Shown here: positions 7,753 to 17,500 of the stretch, one piece after another | Numbering within the stretch: position 1 is the first letter of the stretch | Layout of the letters: each line of letters starts with the position of its first letter | Assembly (NCBI RefSeq): GCF_007097145.1 | Contig: NZ_VJVZ01000010.1 | Location: 158,000-221,999, forward strand | Reading direction: 5' to 3' | From: Flavobacterium zepuense | GTDB lineage: Bacteria; Bacteroidota; Bacteroidia; Flavobacteriales; Flavobacteriaceae | DNA: 64,000 nucleotides | Notes under the pieces: generated by a model | Told to the model about the DNA's origin: nothing | What the model saw: the letters and a program-made list of their open reading frames with translations, nothing else | Databases searched by the model: none | Position numbers and translations under genes: made by a program

Positions 7753-8346
7753 TCAATTTTCAATTATATTCAGAAAATTAAAGATTTTAACACTTTCTTG
7801 TTTAGCCTGCCCTAAATCATAATTATCTATAATATAATTACTTAATTGCGCTTTTTTTTGTTCATCCCATTGGTTGGCAATGCGTTCTAATACCTGCTCT
7901 CGGGTTACATTATCGCGCTGCATTACCCTTTTTATACGCTCTTCCTGCGGTGCGGTAACTAAAATTACGGCATCGCAGTCTTTATAACTGCCGCTTTCAA
8001 ACAGTATTGCAGTCTCTTTTATCACAAAAGGCTTGTTGCTGTTTTGCACTACCCACTCTTTAAAATGCTCTGCTACCCTGGGGTGGATGATACCATTTAG
8101 CAATTGCAATTTTGTAGCGTTGTTAAACACAAGGGCAGCAATTTTTGCTTTGTCGGGCATGCCGTTAGTTAATACTTCATCGCCAAATGCAGCCTGTAAC
8201 TCGGCAACTACTTCGGGCTCGTATAAAATCTTTTTAGCCTCCTCATCGGCAATATATACAGGCACACCTAACGATGCAAAGAAATGGGCAATGGTACTCT
8301 TGCCGCTCCCTATACCGCCGGTAAGGCCTATAATTTTTGTTTTCAT
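7753..8346 (-). CDS. coaE: Dephospho-CoA kinase
   Basis: A 197-residue cytoplasmic enzyme that phosphorylates the 3'-hydroxyl of dephospho-CoA, the last step of coenzyme A synthesis. The P-loop GLTGGIGSGKST lies at residues 7-18, followed by the adenylate-kinase-like core (VYIADEEAKKIL; VIKETAILFESG; AVILVTAPQEERIKRVMQRD). Length is normal. Its ATG overlaps the end of the glycosyltransferase gene by 4 bp, so it is translated from the same transcript. CoaBC, an earlier enzyme of the pathway, is encoded at 28501-29712. Confidence 0.95.
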   Translation of the reverse strand: MKTKIIGLTGGIGSGKSTIAHFFASLGVPVYIADEEAKKILYEPEVVAELQAAFGDEVLTNGMPDKAKIAALVFNNATKLQLLNGIIHPRVAEHFKEWVVQNSNKPFVIKETAILFESGSYKDCDAVILVTAPQEERIKRVMQRDNVTREQVLERIANQWDEQKKAQLSNYIIDNYDLGQAKQESVKIFNFLNIIEN

Positions 8347-9341
8347 GCTTTAAAAAATAATTCGGGGAATGCCTCTGTGGGCTTTACCCTCATAAGGTGT
8401 ATTTTAATAAACGCTTTAAGGTAACCGCTGCCGTAGCCATAAAACTGAATAGCTACTGCAACAAGTGCCAGCAAACCTATTTTTATACTTTTGTTTTGAG
8501 ATGCCGCAAGTACGAATACCATTACAAAGTACAAAGTATAAATATAAATAAAGAAATACACATTAATTAACAATAGTATAAGAGAAGCCGCAAAGCCCAG
8601 CATAAAAAGTGTTGGAAATAAAAAGGTTATCTTTTTATATTCCGGGTGCCATTTATCTAAAATAGGGCGTGCCTTGCCAAATTTGTTTACCTGTTTGTAA
8701 AATTTATCCCAGTCTATACGGCGTTTATGATACACAAAAGCATCTTTAAACAAATTTGTGGTGTAGCCCAGCTTCCATAGACGGATAGAAAGATCAGGGT
8801 CTTCGCCGGGATGGATGTTGCCAAAGCCACCTGAAGCCACAAACGCTTCTTTAGAAATACCCATATTAAAACTACGCGGCTGGAATTTTTCAATTTTTTC
8901 CGACTTACCCCTTACCCCTCCCGTGGTAAGAAAAGAGGTCATGCTAAAATTGATTGCCTTTTGCACATCGCTAAACGATGATAATGCACCGTCTGGCCCG
9001 CCAAAACAATCAGTATAACCTGCCTTAAGGTTATCTGCCACGCTTTGCAGGTAATGGGGTGGAATGATACAATCAGAATCTAATATTATAAAATAATCGC
9101 CCTGTGCCCTTTGCATACCAAAATTGCGCGAATCGCCGGGGCCGCTGTTTTGCTTAAAGTAATACGATATTTTAAGTTGGGCATTAAACTTAGCAACCAC
9201 ATCGTGGCAGGGTATTGCAGAGCCATCTTCTATAATAACTATCTCATAGGGTTGGGTATAGTCCTGCAGGGTTAAGCTTTGCAGTAGTTCTTCAATTTCA
9301 TCGGGCCTGTTGTACACTGGTATTATTAAGGAAAATATCAT
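8343..9341 (-). CDS. Family 2 glycosyltransferase, membrane anchored
   Basis: A 332-residue protein. The GT-A domain (about 1-220) begins MIFSLIIPVYNRPDEIEELL, has the sugar-nucleotide Asp in IVIIEDGS and a DSDC metal-binding motif near residue 91, and GEDPDLSIRLWKLGY as the acceptor-site region typical of GT2. Two or three hydrophobic segments follow (about 240-310), anchoring it in the inner membrane. Family 2 enzymes make cell-surface glycans or glycolipids; donor and acceptor cannot be read here. It is the first gene of a two-gene operon with coaE. Confidence 0.88.
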   Translation of the reverse strand: MIFSLIIPVYNRPDEIEELLQSLTLQDYTQPYEIVIIEDGSAIPCHDVVAKFNAQLKISYYFKQNSGPGDSRNFGMQRAQGDYFIILDSDCIIPPHYLQSVADNLKAGYTDCFGGPDGALSSFSDVQKAINFSMTSFLTTGGVRGKSEKIEKFQPRSFNMGISKEAFVASGGFGNIHPGEDPDLSIRLWKLGYTTNLFKDAFVYHKRRIDWDKFYKQVNKFGKARPILDKWHPEYKKITFLFPTLFMLGFAASLILLLINVYFFIYIYTLYFVMVFVLAASQNKSIKIGLLALVAVAIQFYGYGSGYLKAFIKIHLMRVKPTEAFPELFFKA

Positions 9342-9357
9342 TATCCTGATTTTTTAA

Positions 9358-9365
9358 CAAAGTTA
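9358..9365 (-). promoter_or_regulatory. -7 box (TAACTTTG) of the glycosyltransferase-coaE operon
   Basis: An exact TAnnTTTG match on the minus strand, 16 bp before the ATG at 9341. It lies directly beyond the terminator of the upstream T9SS gene. Confidence 0.6.
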
Positions 9366-9373
9366 CTCTTTAA

Positions 9374-9406
9374 AATAAAAAAGCCGCCAAAAAAATTTGG
9401 CGGCTT
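9374..9406 (-). terminator. Terminator of the first giant T9SS gene
   Basis: A stem AAGCCGCCAAA / TTTGGCGGCTT is followed on the minus strand by a T run. It ends the gene at 9437-14245. Confidence 0.85.
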
Positions 9407-9436
9407 AGTCCCCTAAGGGTCATCAATTAACTTACA

Positions 9437-12400
9437 CTACTGCTTTTTAACAACCTTGATTGTTTTTACTGTACTGCCGGCAGTTACGTTAAGTACGTAA
9501 GTACCATCAGCTAATGCGTTCATATCAACTTTTACATTGGTTGCAGATGGCTGTAAGCCTAATACCTGCTGGCCAAGTAAATTAAATACCGTTACCGATG
9601 TAATATCTGAAGAGTAAGAGATGTTAAGTACATCTTTTACAGGGTTTGGATAGTAGCTGAAAGCTGCCACATCAAGATGATCTGTACCTAATGTGATACT
9701 ACTTACTGTTACTGCAAATACCTCGTTACTTGTACACTCATCTACAGCTGCTACTGCATAATAAGTAGCGCCAGCCGTAATAGCGAAACCTGCAGGAAGC
9801 GGGTTAACACCGGCCATAGCATCAGCTTCTGAAGCATACCATATAACATAACCCTGGGTTACTACCATAATGTTCTCTATAGTTGCAACTTCACCAGGAT
9901 AAACAGATACCTCTTGTGTAGCTTCGCCTGTTGCAGCAGGAACCACAAATACATAAGCTGTAGTTTGAGACCTTCCGCTTTCGCAACCATTATCTGATTG
10001 AGATGCGTAGTAAACTGCACCATCCTCTACAACAGTATCCGGAGAAAGTGCTATACCGCCTGTTGCAACATCATACCACTGTATGTTATCGCCTACAGCT
10101 GTAAGGCTTGCAACGGTAGCACTGTTACAAAATACTTGTGTAGCAGCTGCATAAGGAGCAGTTGTAAAACAAAGTACAGTAAGTACACCATTTACATTTG
10201 TAGTACCATTCCACTCGCCACCACCGGCAGCGCTGTAACCTCCGTAGGTAAATGCACCTCCGTTAATTTGGAAACGTGTGTTATAGTAATAGGTGCCCGG
10301 TGCAAGATCTGCGCCTATAGCAGCCATATACTCATCATTATTACCTGCTTGCGAGCTAAATGCCATTGGCACCCATGTTGTCCAAGTAGAAGGATCTGTA
10401 TTCTCTGATCCAACAGCTATCCATGCAGATATACCTGCGCCAGGGCCCGCTCCAGGAGTAACACCTTCTTCATAAGCCTGGCCATAAACTGTTACAGCGT
10501 TACCTTCTGTAACCGTAGCCTCGCCTGGCCATTGCAGGTTAACAAAGTCAAGCTGGGCAGCAGTAATAGTTACTGTAACCGCAAGTCTTGTTGCACTTTC
10601 GCACCCTTCTACAGTTTGAGATGCATAGTAAGTTGTACCATCTACAAGGGCAGTTGTACCTGCAAGGGCAGTACCGCCTGTAGCAGCAGCATACCATTGT
10701 ACCGCAGTACCTGTAGCCATAAGATCTGAAACCCATCCTGCTGTATCTATAGTTTGTGCAGCAGTACCTGTAGGAGCAGGAGTTACATTTACATGAGCCA
10801 TAACCGCTGTCCTGGTTAAGCTTTCGCAGCCTACAGTTTGAGATGCATAATACGTAGTACCATCTACAAGGGCAGTTGTACCTGCAAGAGCAGTACCGCC
10901 TGTAGCAGCAGCATACCATTGTACCGCAGTACCTGTAGCCATAAGGTTTGCTACTGTACCGGAGTTACAGAAAGACTGCATAGCCATAGCCGCAGGAGCA
11001 GCAGTAGCACACTCTACAGTAAGTACACCGCTTACATAAGTTGTACCATCCCAGAAAGAACCACCGGCAGCGTTGTAACCACCATATTTGTAAGGTCCGT
11101 CAAGTAATTTAAACCTGCTTGCATAGTAGTAAGTACCAGGAGCAAGAGCACCACCTATCTGAGCCATAAACTCATCATTGTTACCAACCTGTGTATTAAA
11201 CGTCATAGGTACCCAGGTAGTCCATGTGTTAGGGTTGGTGTTAGATGCGCTAACACCTATCCATGCCTGTACGCCTATACCGGGGCCTGCGCCAGGAGTA
11301 ACGCCCGGCTCATAACCTTGTGCGTAAGCTGTAATAGCTGTGCCTTGTGGTGTTGTAACAACATCCGGCCATTGCAGGTTAACCCAATCCATTTCCGGAA
11401 GGATAACTGAAACGTTTATTGCAAGCCTAACCTGGCTTTCGCAACCGTTAAGTGTTTGAGATGCATAGTAAGTACCTGTTACAAGCTCTGTAGTGCCTGC
11501 AAGTGGTGTACCGCCTGTTGCAGTTGTATACCATTGTACCGCAGTACCTGTAACATTTAGCTGACTAACTGTTGTAATAACAGTATAAAGAACCTCTGTT
11601 ACGGCAGACGTTGGAGCCGGTGTAACAGTAACTGTAATTACAGACTCTCCTGATGTTGGGCATCCAAGATCTGTAGAAGCTGTTGCAGAGTAAGTAACAT
11701 CTGCTGTTGGTTTAGCGTATACCACCATTGCCGATGTACCCGCAGTATATGGTATAGTTGCAGCAGCATCGGTAAATAAACCTGCTACCGGAGCCCATAC
11801 ATAATCTACCGCGTTAGTTGCACCTGTAATGTTTACGTTATAGTCTTCAAACTCACCAAAACCTGTCCAAGAGCAATCGCTGCTTACTAAAGAAAGGGTG
11901 TTGTAAGAACATAATACACGCATGCGTGTAACACCATTAATAGCAGTTGCCGGGATAGTTACCGATCCTGTTACTATTGTAGAGGAGTTAACAGCAGTTG
12001 TAGAGTTGTATACACTTTCACTATCGCTAAATGTACCATCATGGTTATAATCTATCCATATACGGAAATACTGTAACCATGTAGGATTACCTGATTGTAA
12101 TGAAACTGTATAAGCAGAGCCACCTGTTACGTTTGCTGTTAAAGCGTTGTAATAAGTATAATCACTCGCTGTATCGCCAGAGGCGTTGTTTGTAATGTTT
12201 GCAAAAGAGAAGTTGTTAAGGTAATCTCCGCTCGCGCCTACGCTACCTACAGTAGGAGAACAATAAGCTACAGGGATGATAGACTCACCACCAGAGGCAG
12301 TTAGGGTTACAACTTCATTTAAACAAGCTTCGTACTCTGATGGGTTAACGGTTACAGGCTCCGGTAGCGGATTAACTGTAACTGTATAATCAACCATAAC

Positions 12401-14245
12401 CATACATGGCCCTGCCGATTGTGTGGCAGTTAATGTATACGTAGTAGTTTCTGTAGGGTTAAAAGTAAAACCTGTAGCGGCAGTACCTGATACACCTGTA
12501 GATGGCGACCATACATACGTATCAAAAGATGATGCTCCTGCTGTGATAGTTACAAGGGCGGTGCTGTTGCCTGAACAGATAGTCTCGGCGTCATCGCTTA
12601 ATGTAAATACCGCAGGTGCATTAACCACAAATGTAGTAGCTGTAGTTGCGCTACCACCCACTGTTGTAACGTTTACCGTACCGGATACTCCCGCAGGTAC
12701 TGTTGCAACAATTTGAGTTGTAGTGTTAGTTGTTAAAGGTGTAACAGGTGTACCACCTATAGTTAGTGTAGCATTGCCAAGATCGGTACCTGTTATGGTA
12801 ATTTCTCCTGATGCTGCGCAATAAGAAGCCGGTGTAAATGATGCAACAACCGGTGCCGGTGGAAGGAACGTTGTTATAGTATAATCTTCATACGTTCCCC
12901 AAGACCCTGTATAACAAGGCGTACCGCCTGTATCGTTATCCGTTCCGCCTATCCTTACCCTGTGGCTTCCCACCGGTGCAGTTACAGGAACCATAAAAGT
13001 ACCCGATAGCGTAGAAGGGTTAGGCTGTGCAGATAAGCCTGTATAAACCAGTTCGCCTGCATCATCAAAATCAGCATCATCATTCCAGTCTACCCATATT
13101 TTTGTACCATAGGTAAAACCTGTAGAATAGGTAATAGCAAAGCTCACCGTAGAGCCAAGGGCTGCACTTGTAGCCATAGTAGCATAGTTACCGTAAAAAC
13201 CTGTTTCAGATCCTGTAGGGTTTGCAATGGTGCCTAATACAACATTAGTTATACCGGTACCATCCTGGCTGCTTGGCGCAGGTATACAATAACCCGGGTA
13301 AAATACTTTAGGCCCTGCCCATGAACTTGAATCGGTACCGCTACAAACACTTTTTACCCAAACGTAGTACGTTAACATTGGGTCCAGAGACGTTAAGTTT
13401 ACCGATGTTACACCAGCACCTACTGTACCCGTAGGAGTACTGCCGGCTGTTGGTGGTGTGTTAGTGTTAGCTACATAATAAGCATAACCGTTAGCCGGTG
13501 TACTTGCAGATGCTGTCCAGGATACCGTAGTAGTTGTTAAACCTGTATTTACAGATGCAAGTGCTGTTGGTGAAAGGCACGATGCTACAGGGCCTTCAAA
13601 CTGAAGCCTTGCAATAGTACCTGTTCTTGTACCGCTTGGCGGTGCAGCAGGATCCGGGTTAGTGCTATCATTATAATAGTATATACCCGTATTAGCCGTA
13701 CTGGTGTAAGAACCCCAGTTTGCTGTACACGACCAGCTTGGAACATTTTCATCTACCGCTACAATTAAGTTGCTTGTACCATTGTAAGTAAATGGTGTAG
13801 ATAAGGTAAGCTCCATCCAGTTATTTGCAACCGGAGTAACTGTGCCGGAAAAAACCTGAGTTAAATTCGCTCCCGCTTCCCAGTCGGTATTCGATGTAAA
13901 CGAGGTTTTTGATGTGTGGCCCAAATAAACCGTCCAGGTATTCCACATTGCAGTATTTGTGCCGCCACCTGTGTAATAAAACCTGATCTTGGTTAACTGG
14001 CCCGGTACTCCCCCACCCGATGCAAACTCGGATGCAGATACAATTTGTTGGCTGTAGTTATAACCCCAACATGAATTGATTGGAAAAATACCCCCGGTAG
14101 TTGTACCGGAACCAATAGCTATGGTCCCGGTTTGCGCTGAGCCAACCGTGGCCGATAATAAGGCATATAGGACCAAAAGCCCCACACGCCAGCTCCTCAA
14201 ACCTTTCCCGAAGTTTGAAGACATGAAAATAGTAGTGTTTTTCAT
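9437..14245 (-). CDS. Giant T9SS type A cargo protein with GEVED, FN3, IPT and Ig-like modules
   Basis: A 1602-residue secreted protein. A signal peptide ends at about residue 38 (GSAQ). Then come a beta-sandwich module (about 45-215), an FN3 module (about 220-310), a GEVED module (about 319-455, ending TYEDYTITT), an IPT/TIG-like module (465-540), Ig-like and a second GEVED module (about 658-803, ending FEDYNVNI), several short Ig-like repeats with the signature AVQWYAAATGGTAL, and two copies of a 125-residue module beginning VNLQWP (about 952-1078 and 1233-1358). The last 75 residues are a type A sorting domain (YYPNPVKD, VFNLLGQQV, TYVLNVT, KTIKVVKK) recognised by the T9SS, which releases or anchors cargo at the surface. 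No catalytic domain is visible; an adhesin or surface-layer role is inference. Confidence 0.9.
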   Translation of the reverse strand: MKNTTIFMSSNFGKGLRSWRVGLLVLYALLSATVGSAQTGTIAIGSGTTTGGIFPINSCWGYNYSQQIVSASEFASGGGVPGQLTKIRFYYTGGGTNTAMWNTWTVYLGHTSKTSFTSNTDWEAGANLTQVFSGTVTPVANNWMELTLSTPFTYNGTSNLIVAVDENVPSWSCTANWGSYTSTANTGIYYYNDSTNPDPAAPPSGTRTGTIARLQFEGPVASCLSPTALASVNTGLTTTTVSWTASASTPANGYAYYVANTNTPPTAGSTPTGTVGAGVTSVNLTSLDPMLTYYVWVKSVCSGTDSSSWAGPKVFYPGYCIPAPSSQDGTGITNVVLGTIANPTGSETGFYGNYATMATSAALGSTVSFAITYSTGFTYGTKIWVDWNDDADFDDAGELVYTGLSAQPNPSTLSGTFMVPVTAPVGSHRVRIGGTDNDTGGTPCYTGSWGTYEDYTITTFLPPAPVVASFTPASYCAASGEITITGTDLGNATLTIGGTPVTPLTTNTTTQIVATVPAGVSGTVNVTTVGGSATTATTFVVNAPAVFTLSDDAETICSGNSTALVTITAGASSFDTYVWSPSTGVSGTAATGFTFNPTETTTYTLTATQSAGPCMVMVDYTVTVNPLPEPVTVNPSEYEACLNEVVTLTASGGESIIPVAYCSPTVGSVGASGDYLNNFSFANITNNASGDTASDYTYYNALTANVTGGSAYTVSLQSGNPTWLQYFRIWIDYNHDGTFSDSESVYNSTTAVNSSTIVTGSVTIPATAINGVTRMRVLCSYNTLSLVSSDCSWTGFGEFEDYNVNITGATNAVDYVWAPVAGLFTDAAATIPYTAGTSAMVVYAKPTADVTYSATASTDLGCPTSGESVITVTVTPAPTSAVTEVLYTVITTVSQLNVTGTAVQWYTTATGGTPLAGTTELVTGTYYASQTLNGCESQVRLAINVSVILPEMDWVNLQWPDVVTTPQGTAITAYAQGYEPGVTPGAGPGIGVQAWIGVSASNTNPNTWTTWVPMTFNTQVGNNDEFMAQIGGALAPGTYYYASRFKLLDGPYKYGGYNAAGGSFWDGTTYVSGVLTVECATAAPAAMAMQSFCNSGTVANLMATGTAVQWYAAATGGTALAGTTALVDGTTYYASQTVGCESLTRTAVMAHVNVTPAPTGTAAQTIDTAGWVSDLMATGTAVQWYAAATGGTALAGTTALVDGTTYYASQTVEGCESATRLAVTVTITAAQLDFVNLQWPGEATVTEGNAVTVYGQAYEEGVTPGAGPGAGISAWIAVGSENTDPSTWTTWVPMAFSSQAGNNDEYMAAIGADLAPGTYYYNTRFQINGGAFTYGGYSAAGGGEWNGTTNVNGVLTVLCFTTAPYAAATQVFCNSATVASLTAVGDNIQWYDVATGGIALSPDTVVEDGAVYYASQSDNGCESGRSQTTAYVFVVPAATGEATQEVSVYPGEVATIENIMVVTQGYVIWYASEADAMAGVNPLPAGFAITAGATYYAVAAVDECTSNEVFAVTVSSITLGTDHLDVAAFSYYPNPVKDVLNISYSSDITSVTVFNLLGQQVLGLQPSATNVKVDMNALADGTYVLNVTAGSTVKTIKVVKKQ

Positions 14246-14583
14246 ATAACATGATTAATTATTAATGTTAATAAAATTATAAAATTATGTTAATATCGTA
14301 TTACATTATTTTACAACAATTTAACTTTTAGGATATAATTAATTAAAATTTGGTTATCCCTATAAATAAATAATCTATGTGGGGCTACCTGTTACTATTT
14401 TGCATAATATTCAGCTAATGTGGCAATACATTATTTTAAATTCTTCTAAATAAGCAAAAATTATAGTTAAAATAATCAAATAGTCACAATAACAATTTAG
14501 TTTTTCCGTTAAACGAAATTTTGACCATTAAAAAAAGCCACCGGAAACGGTGGCTTTAAATTACTTTATGGGTTTTAACATTT
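14246..14583. other. AT-rich spacer between two T9SS genes
   Basis: About 340 bp, very AT-rich. It holds the terminator at 14531-14557 and must hold the promoter of the gene at 9437-14245, but no exact TAnnTTTG box was found on the minus strand. No gene is seen. Confidence 0.6.
14531..14557 (-). terminator. Terminator of the second giant T9SS gene
   Basis: A stem AAAGCCACCG / CGGTGGCTTT with a GAAA-type tetraloop, followed on the minus strand by a T run. Confidence 0.88.
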
Positions 14584-17500
14584 TTAGTGTTTTTTCACAA
14601 CCTTTATAGTCTTAACAAAAGATCCTGCTGTTACGTTAACCATATATGTACCTTCAGATAAAGCCGACATGTCAACTTTAGCATCGGTAGCGTTAGGCTG
14701 TGTTGTAATTACCTGTTGTCCAAGTAGGTTAAACACACTAACCGATGTAATATCAGAAGAGTATGAAATGTTAAGCACATTATTTACCGGGTTAGGATAA
14801 TATGTGAATGCTTTAACATCAAAACCTTCTTTACTTAACACTACATCTATGGTTACTGCAAGAACCTCAGTACTTGTACAGTTGCCTATTGTTTGTACAG
14901 CATAATACGTAGTACCTGCTGTAAGCATTGTATCTGCAGCAAGCGGATTTGTACCTGCAAGAGCATCAGCTTCGCTTGCATACCATATAACCGTACCTGT
15001 AGCTGTAACAACAATATCTTCTAAAGTAGCTTCATTAGCATTGTTAACCGTTACAGTTTGAGTTGCCTCACCCTGTACAGCAGCAGCACTGTTAATAGTT
15101 ACCGTGAATGTATTCTCATCGGTACAAGTACCAGATGTTGCATAAACATATAATGTAGTAGTTGCATCTATAAGATCGCCAGCCTCTAATTGTGCACCTG
15201 TGCCGCCTGTAGCAGTAAAGTAGTTACCGTTTGCAAGCGCAGGAAGCACATACTCATCACACTCAGTTACGTTAGCAGGGGCATCAGCCTCTACAATAGT
15301 AATTGTGATTGTAAATGAATTCTCATCGGTACAGTTTGGTGTTGTACCCGATTGTGCATATACATATAGTATAGTAGTTTGTTCAATTACAGTACCCACT
15401 GTTATCATTGTACCTGTACCGCCTGTAGCAGTGTAGTAGCTGTTACCGGCTGATAAAGCAGGAAGAGTATACGAACCACATTCTGCAACATTTTCAGGAG
15501 CATCAGCAACAGTAGTTGTTAAAGTAACAACAACCGCGGCCCTTGTTAAGCTTTCGCAGGTATCTATTGTTTGAGACGCGTAATAAGTAGTACCGTTAAC
15601 AATGGCAGTATCCGCGGTAAGCGCAGTACCACCTGTTGCAGCAGCATACCACTGTATACCTGTACCTGTAGCCGTTAAGTTAGCAACTGTAGCAGCAGTA
15701 CAGAATAATTGGTCCTGGGCTACCGGAGCAGCAGTTACATTTATTTGTGCTGTAACAGCAGTCCTTGCACTTTCGCAGCCTGCAATAGTTTGAGAAACAT
15801 AGTAGACAGTATCATCTACAAGCGCAGTTTCTGCAGTAAGTGCAGTACCGCCTGTAGCAGCAGCATACCATTGTACCGCAGTACCTGTAGCCATAAGGTT
15901 AGCAACCGTAGCAGCGTTACAGAATGTTTGTGTAGCTGTAGCCACCGGAGCAGCCGTAACCGTAATTTGAGCCGTAACAGCGGTTCTTACCGCGCTTTCG
16001 CAACCGTTTAGGGTTTGAGATGCGTAGTAAACCGCGTCATCTGTAAGGGCAGTTGTTGTTGCAAGGGCAGATCCGCCGGTTGCGGCAGCATACCATTGTA
16101 CCGCAGTACCACCTGTAGTTGTAAGGTTGGCTACTGTAGCAGCATTACAAAATGTTTGTGTAGCATCGGCAGCAGGAGCCTCGGTTAAGTTAACTGTTAC
16201 AGTAACCGTACCTGCACTTGTACAACTGCTTGCAGATGTTGCCGTAGCAGTATAGGTTACCGCACCGGCTGTAGCCGATTTAAAGTAAACCGTACCGGTA
16301 TTAGCACCCGCAGTATACGCTGTTGTAGCAGCAGCATCGGTATACAGGTTTGTAGCCGGAGACCATGTAATGGCCGAAGGTACAACGCTTGTAAACTTAA
16401 CGTTTAACCTTTTTGGAGATGCAGTACCCTCTGTAGTTGTACCGGTGTACGAGTATTTCCATATCACAGTATTTTGTGCTGTAGCAGTGTAATACGTTTG
16501 GGTATTGTTGGTAGAATCGGCACCATCGTGTGTAATGTTTATCACGATATTAGAGACACCATCCCATACATAAGGAGTTGCAAAGGTAATTACCTGCCAG
16601 CCCGATGCTGTGTGGGTATAGGTTTGAGGGCCATATACTGTAGTATAACCTGTAGTAGCAAGGTAGGTAGCATTAGCAAAGCTGCTTAGTGCCGTAGTAC
16701 CTATTTTAACCGTGTAGTTAGCATTTGTAGCTGCACTACCTAAAGTAGCTACTTCGAAAGCCATAGAGGTAATGTTGCCGGCAGTTAGGCCCGCAGCGTT
16801 AAGTTCGGCAGCCGTATAAATGGTCTGCATCCAGTAGTTTGGCCAACGGTTACAAAACGCAGTTGGCTGCTCTGTATCTCCCGTAAGGGTAGTTGCCGTA
16901 CCAATAGTTGCATTACCCGGGGTTGTACCACCTGTAGCAACTAATGTTTGTATGTTGTTAGCACATACCGCCGGGGCAGCAGGCGTAATTGTTACAGCAG
17001 CAGGTAATGGATTTACATTTACCGTTACTGTTTGTATAGCCACACAGCCGGTACCGGCATCGGTAGCAGTTACTGTATATGTAGTAGTTACTGTAGGGTT
17101 TACCGTTTGTTCGACACCTGTAAGGTTACCCGGCGTCCATACATAAACGTAGTTAGCATTAGCACTTGCAGCTGTTAAAGTAGCAGGGCCACCGGCACAA
17201 ACTGCAGAAACAGAAGCCGAAGCAGTAATTGGCGTAGCTGTGGTTACCGTAGCAACAACTGCCTGGCGTGGGCCGGCACAAAGGCTCTTGTATTTTACAT
17301 CGTAAAAGTAATAGTAGCTTGAGGTTGTTGTACCACCCCACTCTGATGATACTACCGATAATGCACCATCGCTACCCGCATAAGGGTATGTTACACCCGA
17401 TGTATCACGTATAAGGTTTACTCCGCTTGATGCTTTTATTACCAACCTGTAACCTGTACCCGCCGGAACATCAAAGTTTAAAGGAATAATAGTAGGCGTT

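Noticed and set aside
10548..10919. Cys/Tyr-rich minus-strand frame of 123 codons inside the giant T9SS gene
   Set aside because: It is an out-of-frame shadow of the repeated Ig-like DNA; its odd Cys/Tyr composition comes from the repeats.
12423..12716. Plus-strand Val/Ala/Pro-rich frames inside the T9SS genes (also near 16952, 20886 and 22449)
   Set aside because: They are antisense frames of low-complexity Thr/Val/Ala-rich coding sequence with no start signal or promoter.
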